A DNA stretch of 64,000 nt from Macondimonas sp035325645 (GTDB lineage: Bacteria > Pseudomonadota > Gammaproteobacteria > UBA5335): NCBI GenBank assembly GCA_035325645.1, contig DAOKZK010000010.1, positions 1 through 64,000 on the forward strand, read 5' to 3'. The notes beneath the pieces are model-generated. The model searched no databases and was not told the origin of the DNA. It saw nothing but the letters and a program-made list of their open reading frames with translations. Of the stretch, positions 42,575 through 51,509 are shown piece by piece. A program made the position numbers and the translations under genes. Within the stretch, counting starts at the first letter, position 1. Each line of letters starts with the position of its first letter.

Positions 42575-42650
42575 CCAATAGACAGTTTTTAGACAGGGGT
42601 GGCCCTCTAGGATCTCTTCCGCGAGATCAGAAATTCACTGCGAGGAGCCC

Positions 42651-44459
42651 ATGCCCCCTTCGAGACCGTTTCATTTGCCGTTGGTGCCTTCACGGCGGCG
42701 CTTCGTGCGCGGCTTGGTCGCCGGCGGCGTGATGGTCGGCCTGTCACCCTGGCTGCGTGCTGCGGCGCAGGGGCTGTCCGACACGCGCACGGGTGCGGCG
42801 CCCGTGCTCAGCGGCACGAACATCGACCTGGTGGTCGGCGAATCGCCGGTCAATTTCACCGGTAAGCCACGGATGGCGACCACCATCAATGGCTCCATCC
42901 CGGCGCCAACGCTCAAACTTCGGGAAGGCGACACGGTCACCATCCGCGTCACCAACCGCCTGCGCGAGGCCACGTCGATCCACTGGCACGGGATCATCCT
43001 GCCCTACCAGATGGACGGGGTGCCCGGCATCAGTTTTCAGGGCATCCCCCCTGGCGAAACCTTCACCTACCAGTTCCGTCTCGAACAAACCGGCACCTAC
43101 TGGTATCACTCGCACTCCGGCACGCAGGAGCAGACCGGCATGTACGGGGCGTTGATCGTCGAGCCGCGTGAGGCAGACCCTATCCGCGCCGACCGGGACT
43201 ACGTGGTGCAGCTGTCCGACTGGACCGACGAAGACCCCATGCGGGTGCTCGCCAAGCTCAAGGTGCAGAGCGACTACTACAACTACCACCAGCCGACGGC
43301 CATTGACTTCTTCCGCGACGTCGCCGACATGGGGCTTTCCCGCGCACTCGACAAGCGTGCGATGTGGAACCAGATGCGGATGAACCCGACCGATCTGGCC
43401 GATCTCTCGGGGGCGACACTGACCTACCTGATGAACGGCGTCACCCCTGCCGGCAATTGGACTGGCCTGTTCCGGCCGGGCGAGCGCGTGCGTCTGCGGT
43501 TCATCAACGGCGCGGCCAACACCTTCTACGACGTGCGCATCCCGGGGCTCAAGATGACGGTGGTGCAAAGCGACGGGCAGAACGTCGAGCCCGTGACCGT
43601 CGATGAGTTCCGCTTCGGGCCGGGCGAGACCTACGACGTGATCGTCACGCCCCGAGAGGACGCCTACACAATCTTCGCGCAATCGATGGAGCGAACCGGC
43701 TTCGCCCGCGGCACGCTCGCGGTGCGCGAGGGCTTGAGCGCCGCCGTGCCTGCGCTCGATCCCGTCGAATGGCTCACCATGGCCGACATGATGGGCGCGA
43801 TGGACCACGCGGCGATGGGCCACGACATGCCGGGCATGAAGCACGACATGTCCGGCATGAACCATGGCGCGATGGCCATGGATCACGGCCAGCACGCGAT
43901 GCATGGCATGACCGGCGGCGCGATGGCCAAGCCCAGCGCCACGGTCCGTCACGCACGCACGGAATACGGCCCAAGCACGGATACGCGGGTGGACATGCCG
44001 CGCACCAATCTTGACGATCCGGGCATTGGCCTGCGCAACAACGGCCGGCGCGTGCTGACGCTGGCGGATCTCAGGACGATCGGTGGTCCTCTCGACCCAC
44101 GCGGGGCCGAGCGCGAGATCGAGCTGCACCTCACCGGCAACATGGAGCGCTATACCTGGTCGCTCGACGGCCTCGAGTTCGGCAAGAGCACGCCGGTGCA
44201 CCTGAAGTACGGCGAGCGGGTGCGCGTCATCCTGCACAACGACACGATGATGACGCACCCGATGCACCTGCACGGAATGTGGAGCGAGGTGGAAACGCCC
44301 GAGGGCGAGTTCCTGGTGCGTCGCCACACCGTGCCCGTCCAGCCTGCGCAGCGCGTCAGCTTCCTCGTAGCCGCCGACGCCCTGGGCCGCTGGGCCTTTC
44401 ACTGCCACCTGATGTTGCATATGGACATGGGCATGTTCCGCGAGGTGGCCGTGTCATGA
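42651..44459 (+). CDS. copA: Multicopper oxidase CopA
   Basis: 602 aa. A twin-arginine signal (SRRRFVRGLVAGGVMVGLSP) sends it to the periplasm folded. Copper ligands are visible: SIHWHGIILP, YWYHSHSGTQ, THPMHLHGMW and FHCHLMLHMDMGMF. Residues ~380-425 are a Met/His-rich loop (MGHDMPGMKHDMSGMNHG) that binds extra copper. It oxidises Cu(I) to Cu(II). The cop box and a good ribosome binding site lie upstream; copB overlaps its stop. Confidence 0.96.
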   Translation: MPPSRPFHLPLVPSRRRFVRGLVAGGVMVGLSPWLRAAAQGLSDTRTGAAPVLSGTNIDLVVGESPVNFTGKPRMATTINGSIPAPTLKLREGDTVTIRVTNRLREATSIHWHGIILPYQMDGVPGISFQGIPPGETFTYQFRLEQTGTYWYHSHSGTQEQTGMYGALIVEPREADPIRADRDYVVQLSDWTDEDPMRVLAKLKVQSDYYNYHQPTAIDFFRDVADMGLSRALDKRAMWNQMRMNPTDLADLSGATLTYLMNGVTPAGNWTGLFRPGERVRLRFINGAANTFYDVRIPGLKMTVVQSDGQNVEPVTVDEFRFGPGETYDVIVTPREDAYTIFAQSMERTGFARGTLAVREGLSAAVPALDPVEWLTMADMMGAMDHAAMGHDMPGMKHDMSGMNHGAMAMDHGQHAMHGMTGGAMAKPSATVRHARTEYGPSTDTRVDMPRTNLDDPGIGLRNNGRRVLTLADLRTIGGPLDPRGAEREIELHLTGNMERYTWSLDGLEFGKSTPVHLKYGERVRVILHNDTMMTHPMHLHGMWSEVETPEGEFLVRRHTVPVQPAQRVSFLVAADALGRWAFHCHLMLHMDMGMFREVAVS

Positions 44460-45409
44460 AACGGATCAAAGAAAGTCTCGCCATGAAACCCTGTTCTCTC
44501 TTCACTGCGGCGGTGGTGTTGCTCGGCGCGGCACCCGTCTGGGCACAAACATCGATGGAAGGCGGCGGCCATGCCGCTCACGCGGGCGCGGCTGCCGCGC
44601 CGACGCGAGCCGAATCTCCCGCGAATGCCCCCGGCACCACCATGGACCACGGCAGCATGAGCATGCAGGGCGGCCCCGCCCCCGCCGATCCCCGTGATCC
44701 GCACGCGTATTCCAATGGCTTGACTTTGGAGTCGGGCCCTTACGCACTCCCCGGGCCACGGCAACTTCGGCTGTCCGATGAACATGCGTTCGGCAGCGTG
44801 CTCCTCGATCGCCTGGAGCGCGTTGACACGAAGGACGGGAACGCGACCGCCTATGACGCGCAAGCCTGGTTCGGCGGCACCTACGACCGCCTGGTCCTCA
44901 AGGCCGAGGGTGACGTCGCCAAAGGCAAACTGGAGGAGGCACGCACGGAGGTCCTGTGGGGCCATGCGATCGCCTCGTACTGGGACACCCAACTCGGGGT
45001 GCGGCAGGACAGCGGCACGGGGCCTGACCGGACCTGGCTCGCTTTCGGCATCCAGGGACTCGCGCCGTACTGGTTCAATGTCGATGCCACCGCCTACGTC
45101 GGCAGCTCGGGACGCGCGGCACTGCGCCTGTCGGGCGAGTACGAGCTCCTGCTCACCCAACGCCTGATTCTGCAGCCCCGCATGGAGGCCAACCTGTATG
45201 GCCGGCGCGATGAAGCGCGTGGCCTGGGAAGTGGGCTGGCCGATGCGGCGGCAGGCCTGCGCCTGCGTTACGAGTTCTCGCGCCAGTTCGCGCCCTACGT
45301 CGGCGTCGAATGGGCTGGCAAGTTCGGACAGACCGCCGATTTTGCGCGCGCCGAAGGACAGCGTGCCCGGGAAACGCGGTATGTGGCCGGCTTGCGTTTC
45401 TGGTTCTGA
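44456..45409 (+). CDS. copB: Outer-membrane copper resistance protein CopB
   Basis: 317 aa from the ATG overlapping the copA stop. A signal peptide (SLFTAAVVLLGAAPVWA) is followed by a Met/His-rich linker (GGGHAAHAG, then MDHGSMSMQGG). A beta-barrel follows, with alternating strands and a final phenylalanine (VAGLRFWF). It works with CopA in periplasmic and outer-membrane copper handling. Confidence 0.93.
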   Translation: MKRIKESLAMKPCSLFTAAVVLLGAAPVWAQTSMEGGGHAAHAGAAAAPTRAESPANAPGTTMDHGSMSMQGGPAPADPRDPHAYSNGLTLESGPYALPGPRQLRLSDEHAFGSVLLDRLERVDTKDGNATAYDAQAWFGGTYDRLVLKAEGDVAKGKLEEARTEVLWGHAIASYWDTQLGVRQDSGTGPDRTWLAFGIQGLAPYWFNVDATAYVGSSGRAALRLSGEYELLLTQRLILQPRMEANLYGRRDEARGLGSGLADAAAGLRLRYEFSRQFAPYVGVEWAGKFGQTADFARAEGQRARETRYVAGLRFWF

Positions 45410-45442
45410 AGGCCAAGCTGTTCACCCAAGAGGAATGACATC

Positions 45443-45715
45443 ATGAAATCATCAAAATCCTTTTTTCTGCTGGGCATTCCCGCCTTGTTTCTAGCGGCAT
45501 CAGTGTCAGCACACTCCCCCAAAGAGCACATGAAGGATGTACAGCAAAAACCTGACTGTGCCGCCATGAAAGACATGGATCACAGCAAGATGGACATGAA
45601 TGATCCCGTGATGCAGGCGATGATGCAAAAATGCATGAAAGACATGCATCAGGATAGCCCAGCATCAAACGGCACCTACGCCGGACACCAACAGCAAAGT
45701 GAAAAAGCCGAGTAA
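45443..45715 (+). CDS. Met/His-rich periplasmic peptide of copper operon
   Basis: 90 aa with a Sec signal peptide (FFLLGIPALFLAASVSA). The mature part is rich in metal ligands: MKDMDHSKMDMNDPVMQAMM, then KCMKDMHQD. The gene is noticeably more AT-rich than its neighbours, which suggests separate acquisition. It is co-directional with copAB, 33 bases downstream, behind GAGGAA. Likely a copper-binding or buffering peptide; no named family. Confidence 0.7.
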   Translation: MKSSKSFFLLGIPALFLAASVSAHSPKEHMKDVQQKPDCAAMKDMDHSKMDMNDPVMQAMMQKCMKDMHQDSPASNGTYAGHQQQSEKAE

Positions 45716-45802
45716 AGCAAGCCGCCGCGGCACGCACACGAAAAATGACTGAAACCCGCCCCTGCTCTTTACCCGCAAGGGCGGCACTCCAAAGGAGCTT
45801 AC

Positions 45803-46396
45803 ATGAAATCCAGACCTCTGCTGTCCTGTGGGAAATACCTGCTGGGCACGAGCCTGTTCGCGCTGGCGGCGGGGATGGCCTTTCTCTACTCCGGCTGGTA
45901 TCCGATCGGTGCCGATGTGCCGCATAACGGGCTGACCTACTGGGCGCTCGAGACCTTGCGTGAGCGCTCCATAGCCCGCGCCAGTGCCGATATCGAAGTG
46001 CCCGGCGACCTGGGCACGCCCAAGCGCCTGCTTGCCGGTGGTGCCGATTACAATGACATGTGTGCGGGGTGCCACCTGCGCCCCGGAGAGAAAGAGAGTG
46101 ATTTCACTCTGGGGCTGTATCCGGTACCGCCCAATCTCAGCCTGCCCCACACTCAGGCGGACGGAAAAGACCTAACGGCACAAGCGAGACGACGCTTCTG
46201 GATCATCAAACATGGCATTAAAGCCTCAGGAATGCCGGCATGGGGGCCGACCCACGATGACGAACGCATTTGGAACATGGTGGCTTTCCTGCAGCGCTTG
46301 CCGGAGCTGACGCCGGAGCAGTATCAGATCCTCACCGCACGAAGCGATGAAGAAGCGATGCCGCAGGGCGCGATCCAGGACGGCAATCAACCCTGA
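45803..46396 (+). CDS. Cytochrome c with N-terminal anchor
   Basis: 197 aa. One hydrophobic segment (LGTSLFALAAGMAFLYSGWY) anchors or exports it; the haem motif CAGCH lies at about 87-91, and an axial Met is likely in GMPAWGPTHDDE. It is a small monohaem class I cytochrome. It follows copAB and the Met-rich peptide, so it may carry electrons from Cu(I) oxidation or support copper resistance; that is inference. Confidence 0.88.
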   Translation: MKSRPLLSCGKYLLGTSLFALAAGMAFLYSGWYPIGADVPHNGLTYWALETLRERSIARASADIEVPGDLGTPKRLLAGGADYNDMCAGCHLRPGEKESDFTLGLYPVPPNLSLPHTQADGKDLTAQARRRFWIIKHGIKASGMPAWGPTHDDERIWNMVAFLQRLPELTPEQYQILTARSDEEAMPQGAIQDGNQP

Positions 46397-46422
46397 AGGC
46401 ATTTCCGAGTAGGAGACCTGCC

Positions 46423-46914
46423 ATGACACGAACAACTTCAGCCCGATCTCACGTGAGCAGACGACCGCGCATGCTGATGGCGATGCTTGCCCTGAGCCTT
46501 TTTCCCTTCCTCACACCCGCCGCCGCACCGCAGACGGTCGCCGTGCAGGTGTGGAAGGACCCGAACTGTGGGTGTTGCAAGGACTGGATTGCCCACCTGG
46601 AGAAAAGCGGATTCCGCGTGAATGCCGTCGACCAGGGCAACGGCGCGGCCCGCACTCGCCTCGGGATGCCGCAGAAATTCGGTTCCTGCCATACGGCCCT
46701 GATCCAGGGTTATGTGATCGAAGGCCACGTACCCGCCACGGACATCCAGCGGCTGCTCAAGGAAAAGCCTCAAGCCCTGGGCTTGGCGGTGCCGGGCATG
46801 CCCATCGGCTCCCCCGGCATGGATGGCGTCGCCTACGGAGGACGCCGTGATGCCTACAAAGTCTTGCTGGTTGGGAAAGACGGATCAGCGCAAGTTTTCG
46901 GTTATTATCCGTGA
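46423..46914 (+). CDS. DUF411 metal-binding protein
   Basis: 163 aa. A signal peptide (MLMAMLALSLFPFLTPAAA) leads to a DUF411 domain: VWKDPNCGCCKDWIAHLEKS with the Cys cluster CGCC, then GSCHTALIQGYVIEGHVPA with Cys-x-His, and AVPGMPIGSPGM. The family occurs in copper and silver resistance clusters and probably binds metal in the periplasm. Confidence 0.92.
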   Translation: MTRTTSARSHVSRRPRMLMAMLALSLFPFLTPAAAPQTVAVQVWKDPNCGCCKDWIAHLEKSGFRVNAVDQGNGAARTRLGMPQKFGSCHTALIQGYVIEGHVPATDIQRLLKEKPQALGLAVPGMPIGSPGMDGVAYGGRRDAYKVLLVGKDGSAQVFGYYP

Positions 46915-47030
46915 AGAAACCATGCACTGACCGTGTGCCGATTGGATCCATGAGGCGCAGCAGCGGCCGTGCAACGTGGCACAGGAGGCCGGCGCCGACC
47001 GCGCCGATCCTCGATGAAGGGAACACCGCG

Positions 47031-47285
47031 ATGAACGCGACTGACCAAGAACACCTCCACGACACGCGCGGCCAGTCCGGCCTGAATCGGCGCATGAGGA
47101 CCGCGTTGCTGATGGTTGCCCTCATCGGCGGCTTCTATCTGCTGCGCGAGCACTGGATCCATGTCGCAGGCAATTGGGTGTACCTGTTGCTGCTGGCGTG
47201 CCCGCTGATGCACCTGCTGCATGGCCACGGTGGCGATGGCGGGCATGGTGCGCCGCCCGACAAACCCGCCAACAGGGAGGCGTGA
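47031..47285 (+). CDS. DUF2933 small membrane protein
   Basis: 84 aa from ATG 47031, behind GAAGGG; the frame is open further upstream but without a ribosome binding site. Two close hydrophobic stretches (LLMVALIGGFYLLREHWIH and WVYLLLLACPLMHLLHGHGG), then a His/Gly-rich tail (HGGDGGHG). It matches the DUF2933 family that sits before copper ATPases. Its role is probably metal handling at the inner membrane. Confidence 0.85.
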   Translation: MNATDQEHLHDTRGQSGLNRRMRTALLMVALIGGFYLLREHWIHVAGNWVYLLLLACPLMHLLHGHGGDGGHGAPPDKPANREA

Positions 47286-47289
47286 AGTC

Positions 47290-49647
47290 ATGGACCTGCG
47301 ATCAGACCACGAACACCGCCGACACGCCCACGACCACCCGAGCGCACTGCAGTGGGCCGAAGGTCTGAAGGACCCTGTCTGCGGCATGGACGTGACTGCG
47401 CAGTCCGAGCACCACGTCGAGCACGCAGGCCGACTCTTTTACTTCTGCAGCGCCAAGTGCCGGGCGAAGTTCGTCGCCGAGCCGGCGCGCTATGCCTACA
47501 GCGGCCATGAGCCTTCGTCTGTCGAAGCGCCGGCGCTGGCGGCAGGCACGATCTACACCTGCCCCATGCACCCCGAGATCCGGCAGGATCACCCCGGCTA
47601 TTGTCCGAAGTGCGGCATGGCGCTGGAGCCGGTGCTGCCGGATCTCGAAGGAGAAGAGAGTCCCGAGCTGCGCGATTTCCAGCGCCGCTTCTGGTGCACC
47701 CTGCCGCTGACCGTCATGGTCACTGTGCTTGCCATGTTCGGCCACCAGTTGCATTGGTTCGAGGCGCGCACACAGACCTGGATCGAACTCGTTCTGTCCC
47801 TGCCCATCGTCCTGTGGGCGGGTCGGCCGTTCTTCGTGCGCGGCTGGCAGTCCGTGGTCCATCGCAGCCCGAACATGTGGACCCTGATCGCGCTGGGCAC
47901 CGGGGCGGCGTTCGTCTACAGCGTGGCGGCGACCGTGGCCCCACAACTGTTCCCGGACTCGTTCGTGTCCATGGGACGGGTCGCGGTGTACTTCGAGGCG
48001 GCGGCGGTGATCATTTCCCTGACCCTGCTGGGGCAGGTACTGGAACTCAAGGCGCGTTCGCAGACCTCGGCCGCCATCAAGTCCTTGCTCGGACTGGCCC
48101 CCAAGACCGCCCGGCGCCTTCGCGACGATGGCACGGAAGAGGACGTGCCCCTGACGCACATCCATGTCGGCGATCGGCTGCGTATTCGACCCGGCGAAAA
48201 GGTTCCGGTAGATGGTACGGTAATCGAGGGCAGCAGCGCTGTGGACGAATCGATGCTGACGGGGGAGTCCCTGCCCGTGACCAAGCGGGTGGGCGACAAG
48301 GTCATCGGTGCGACGCTCAATACCAGTGGCGCGCTCGTCATGGTCGCCGAACGTGTCGGCTCGGCGACCATGCTGTCCCAGATTGTGCAGATGGTGGCGC
48401 AGGCGCAGCGGTCCAAGGCGCCGATGCAGCGCATGGCCGATGTCGTGGCGGGCTATTTCGTGGTCGCGACGGTGTCCATCGCCGTGCTGACCTTTTTTGC
48501 CTGGGGCCTGTTCGGGCCGGAACCGCGTTGGGTTTTTGGCCTCATCAACGCCGTGGCTGTGCTGATCATCGCCTGCCCCTGCGCGCTGGGCTTGGCCACG
48601 CCCATGTCGATCATGGTGGCGACCGGGCGAGGGGCTACGCAGGGGGTGCTGTTTCGCGATGCCGCCGCGATCGAGAAAATGCGCCAGGTCGATACCCTGA
48701 TCGTCGACAAGACCGGCACATTGACCGAGGGCCGGCCGCGCTATCAGACGACGATCGCAGCCGAAGGCTTCACCGCCGGCGAAGCCTTGCGACTGGCTGC
48801 CAGCCTCGACCAGGGCAGCGAGCACCCGCTGGCGGAAGCCATCGTCACGGCCGCGCGCGAGCAGGGCCTGGTGCTCTCACGCGCCGAGGAGTTCGACTCG
48901 CACTCAGGCATCGGCGTGCGCGGGCGCGTCGATGGACATGCCGTGGCACTGGGCAACACCGCGCTGATGGAACAGCTCGGTGTGGACGTGCGGCCATTGG
49001 CCGAGCGGGCGGAGGCGCTGCGCGGTGAGGGTGCCAGCGTGATGCATCTGGCCGTCGATGGCGTGCTCGCCGCAGTCCTGGCCGTCGCCGACCCGGTGAA
49101 GAAGACCACACCGCAAGCGCTGGCGTCGCTGCGCGCGGAGGGCTTGCGCGTCGTCATGGCCACGGGCGACGGTCTGACCACGGCCAAGGCCGTGGCGGCG
49201 CGCTTGGGCATCGATGAGGTGCATGGCGAGGTCAAGCCCGCCGACAAACTGCAACTGGTGGAGCGGCTGCAGCGCGAGGGGCGTATCGTTGCGATGGCTG
49301 GTGACGGCATCAATGATGCCCCGGCCTTGGCAAAGGCCGACGTCGGTATCGCCATGGGCACCGGCACCGACGTGGCGATGAACAGCGCACAGATCACGCT
49401 CGTCAAGGGTGACCTGCGCGGTATTGCGGTGGCGCGCGCCTTGTCAGTGGCCACGGTCCGCAACATGAAGCAGAACCTGATGTTCGCCTTTCTCTACAAC
49501 GCACTGGGCATTCCCATTGCGGCCGGCGTGCTGTATCCGCTCACCGGTTGGCTGCTTTCACCGTTGATCGCCGCCCTGGCGATGAGTTTCAGCTCCGCAT
49601 CGGTGATCGGCAATGCGCTGCGTTTGCGCGGCGTCCGTCTTGTCTGA
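47290..49647 (+). CDS. Copper-translocating P-type ATPase (YHS and metal-binding N-terminus)
   Basis: 785 aa. Instead of the usual HMA repeats, the N-terminus has a His-rich stretch, a YHS domain (DPVCGMDVTAQSEHHVEHAG) and a heavy-metal-binding domain (YTCPMHPEIRQDHPGYCPKC). The ATPase core has the CPC metal site (IIACPCALGLATP), phosphorylation DKTGTLTEG, HP locus GSEHPLAEAI and hinge AGDGINDAPALAKA. It exports Cu(I) from cytoplasm to periplasm. It starts four bases after the DUF2933 gene. Silver transport is also possible. Confidence 0.94.
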   Translation: MDLRSDHEHRRHAHDHPSALQWAEGLKDPVCGMDVTAQSEHHVEHAGRLFYFCSAKCRAKFVAEPARYAYSGHEPSSVEAPALAAGTIYTCPMHPEIRQDHPGYCPKCGMALEPVLPDLEGEESPELRDFQRRFWCTLPLTVMVTVLAMFGHQLHWFEARTQTWIELVLSLPIVLWAGRPFFVRGWQSVVHRSPNMWTLIALGTGAAFVYSVAATVAPQLFPDSFVSMGRVAVYFEAAAVIISLTLLGQVLELKARSQTSAAIKSLLGLAPKTARRLRDDGTEEDVPLTHIHVGDRLRIRPGEKVPVDGTVIEGSSAVDESMLTGESLPVTKRVGDKVIGATLNTSGALVMVAERVGSATMLSQIVQMVAQAQRSKAPMQRMADVVAGYFVVATVSIAVLTFFAWGLFGPEPRWVFGLINAVAVLIIACPCALGLATPMSIMVATGRGATQGVLFRDAAAIEKMRQVDTLIVDKTGTLTEGRPRYQTTIAAEGFTAGEALRLAASLDQGSEHPLAEAIVTAAREQGLVLSRAEEFDSHSGIGVRGRVDGHAVALGNTALMEQLGVDVRPLAERAEALRGEGASVMHLAVDGVLAAVLAVADPVKKTTPQALASLRAEGLRVVMATGDGLTTAKAVAARLGIDEVHGEVKPADKLQLVERLQREGRIVAMAGDGINDAPALAKADVGIAMGTGTDVAMNSAQITLVKGDLRGIAVARALSVATVRNMKQNLMFAFLYNALGIPIAAGVLYPLTGWLLSPLIAALAMSFSSASVIGNALRLRGVRLV

Positions 49648-50056
49648 ACACGAGGATCGTCGCGCGTGCCGTGGTGGGTGCTGGTTGCACTCCCAGATCG
49701 CTGGGTCTGTCGTATCGGTTGCCACCCGACGTTGGACACCTGATCCCTATCGAGGCCTGGAATGCTCTCGACCACGGCACCTGAGCCGCCTCACACCGAT
49801 ACCGCACTTGGCGCCCAGTCGGCATCGCCATAAGCACTTGCACCGATGTGGCGATGAGTCCGCGCCCCGCCTCGGTGAGCAGGAATGCATTGAGATTGGC
49901 ACACGATTAATCCCGATCCCATCCCGAATGGAATCTGATATATACGTAACGGCCGTCTCATCTTCCCGTCAGCGGTGACTTCGCAGAATACATACTGTGC
50001 AGTCGCACAAGGCATTGACAGAAATGCCTTCACGTTTGATTGAAAGGAGTGTAGAG
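49648..50056 (+). other. Intergenic region between ATPase and CopK-like gene
   Basis: About 410 bp with no convincing gene. Codon use in the short frames is not coherent. The last 60 bp are AT-richer and should hold the promoter of the CopK-like gene, though I see no strong -35/-10 pair. Confidence 0.5.
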
Positions 50057-50353
50057 ATGAAAGCCAGGATTACCGCTGTTGTCGCCGCCACCGTGCTGAG
50101 CGCCATCGTAACCCCATCGTTCGCTGGTGACGCGGCAGCGGCCAGCGCCAAGAAAATGTTCCTCCTCAAGGACGGTGGAACCCTGTATGTATTCGAGGAC
50201 GGCAAGACGGCGCTGGAAGACAAGTTCGGACGGGCTATCAACCTGAAAGAGGGGCAATCGCTCGAAACGGTCGATGGCCAGAAGATTACAGCCAACGGCA
50301 ACGAGGTCGCTCGACTCGATGGTCTTCTCCGTCAGGGTCATTCCGGCGGTTGA
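50057..50353 (+). CDS. copK: CopK-like periplasmic protein lacking Met ligands
   Basis: 98 aa from ATG 50057 with AAAGGAG upstream. The signal peptide (ITAVVAATVLSAIVTPSFA) is followed by a mature domain resembling Cupriavidus CopK: FLLKDGGTLYVFEDGKTALE, then KFGRAINLKEGQSLETVDGQ and GNEVARLDGLLRQGHSGG. As I recall CopK, Met26, Met28, Met38, Met44 and Met54 bind Cu(I); here the matching positions are Thr, Leu, Leu, Leu and Ala. The fold seems conserved without the copper-binding methionines, so another role or ligand is possible. About 230 bp with no recognisable gene follow before att scar B. Confidence 0.75.
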   Translation: MKARITAVVAATVLSAIVTPSFAGDAAAASAKKMFLLKDGGTLYVFEDGKTALEDKFGRAINLKEGQSLETVDGQKITANGNEVARLDGLLRQGHSGG

Positions 50354-50598
50354 CTACTCGATTCAATTCGTGAACTGCACGCCAGCGGATGTCGGGCCAA
50401 CTCGTTGACCAACACGCGCTGGCGGGCCATCGGTCATAGCTGGGGCTAACCACTCGATGGTAGGCTGCGACGCTACCGGTCAATCGGCGCCGCACAAGGT
50501 GAGAGTCCGCCCTGCACTGACTGACCGGCGTTCATTGCCGAGGCCATTGCGTCCACAACAACCCGCAGGATTGCCCGGGATTGCTCAATCGTTGAGAG

Positions 50599-50632
50599 AG
50601 TGGGTTGGATTCCGGTCGCGTCTGCACCACCA
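50599..50632 (+). other. tRNA/tmRNA 3'-end-like att scar B
   Basis: GTGGGTTGGATTCCGG resembles a T-arm; CCACCA follows 11 bases later, then AATACCCAAA. Scar A has the same order of parts with a similar tail (AAAACCCAAAA). The two enclose the metal-resistance island. No full tRNA is present. Confidence 0.5.
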
Positions 50633-50638
50633 ATACCC

Positions 50639-50672
50639 AAAGCCCCGACCATATATGGTCGGGGCTTTTTTT
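50639..50672 (+). terminator. Rho-independent terminator after att scar B
   Basis: 13-bp perfect stem (AAAGCCCCGACCA / TGGTCGGGGCTTT) with a TATA loop and a run of T. It is placed relative to CCACCA just as at scar A. Confidence 0.88.
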
Positions 50673-50861
50673 GATCGTCCCGCATCCAGGTACGCTCGCC
50701 GCAGGTCAAGCCGATACCCCGTTCGCGCACGCAGACCGATCCCCTCACTGCGCCACCGTTCCAGGGTGGCCTCGCTGATGCACCAGCGGGCAGCCAGTTG
50801 TTTTTGATTGAGGTGAGCGACTTCCATCTTGGTCTCCTTCCGAATGAGTTGGCAGGAGTCC

Positions 50862-50893
50862 ATGAAGGCGCTGTTCCGCCCGCGAGCCAAGGC
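50862..50893 (-). repeat. Leader element copy 6
   Basis: Variant ATGAAGGCGCTGTTC, then a less conserved GAGCCAAGGC block. It ends 35 nt before the AlpA-like ATG, keeping the spacing seen in the prophage copies. The bases after it match those after copy 5. Confidence 0.7.
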
Positions 50894-51044
50894 GCAGCGC
50901 GGCCTGGCGGCAGACTGGGTGTAAATGGGTGTCCTTTTGGCTGCCTGCCCAGCACGGTGGCGCTCATTTCGGTTATTGCGGATTTTCGTTTGTTTCGTTT
51001 ACGCTATCTCCCATGACGCTGTTTGACGCTCCCAGGAGGCTGCC

Positions 51045-51509
51045 ATGACCACTCTCTCTCCCACCCATCCGTTGCCGACGGCCGAAGAAGTTGCCATCGC
51101 TCGCGAGAGCGGCCGGGCACTGTCCGCCTACCTGCAGACCCGTGCGGAAACCCAGCAGATCGAGATCCTCGACGACAAGGGCGCGTCCCACCCGGTCCGC
51201 GTCCCGGTGTCGGCGCTGCGCCTGCTCGTGGACGTCCTGACCGAAATCGGTGAGGGCAACGCGGTCAGCATCATCCCGATCCACGCCGAACTGACGACCC
51301 AGGAGGCGGCTGACGTGCTCAACGTTTCGCGGCCGTTCCTCGTGCAGTTGCTGGAGCGCGGCGAGATGCCGTTCCACAAGATCGGCACGCACCGCCGGGT
51401 CCGCTACCAGGACGTGATCGCGTACAAGGAGCGGATCGACGCTGAGCGCAGCAAGGCCCTCGATGCACTGGCCGAGCAAGCCCAGGCGCTCAAGATGGGG
51501 TACGAATGA
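51045..51509 (+). CDS. Antitoxin with excisionase-type DNA-binding domain
   Basis: 154 aa behind AGGAGG. The C-terminal half is an excisionase/MerR-like HTH: LTTQEAADVLNVSRPFLVQL, then GTHRRVRYQDVIAYKERIDA. The N-terminal half is a separate regulatory or toxin-binding part. Its stop is directly followed by the PIN gene start, so the two are cotranslated. Antitoxin role is inferred from the pairing. Confidence 0.85.
   Translation: MTTLSPTHPLPTAEEVAIARESGRALSAYLQTRAETQQIEILDDKGASHPVRVPVSALRLLVDVLTEIGEGNAVSIIPIHAELTTQEAADVLNVSRPFLVQLLERGEMPFHKIGTHRRVRYQDVIAYKERIDAERSKALDALAEQAQALKMGYE

Larger units (their letters stand above)
50585..50827 (-). pseudogene. AlpA-like excisionase/HTH gene, 3' part replaced
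   Basis: The frame starts at ATG 50827, with GGAAGGAG upstream, as MEVAHLNQKQLAARWCISEA, then TLERWRSEGIG: the helix-turn-helix of AlpA/excisionase-type proteins on integrative elements. After about 31 residues the family pattern stops and the frame runs into terminator and att scar B (GFGYWWCRRDRNP). The wing and C-terminus are missing. It looks like an element end cut by recombination. Leader element copy 6 is 35 nt upstream. Confidence 0.65.

Noticed and set aside
47302..48825. Minus-strand frame of about 500 codons opposite the copper ATPase
   Set aside because: Shadow of the ATPase; its composition is His/Arg/Gln-rich and has no motif.
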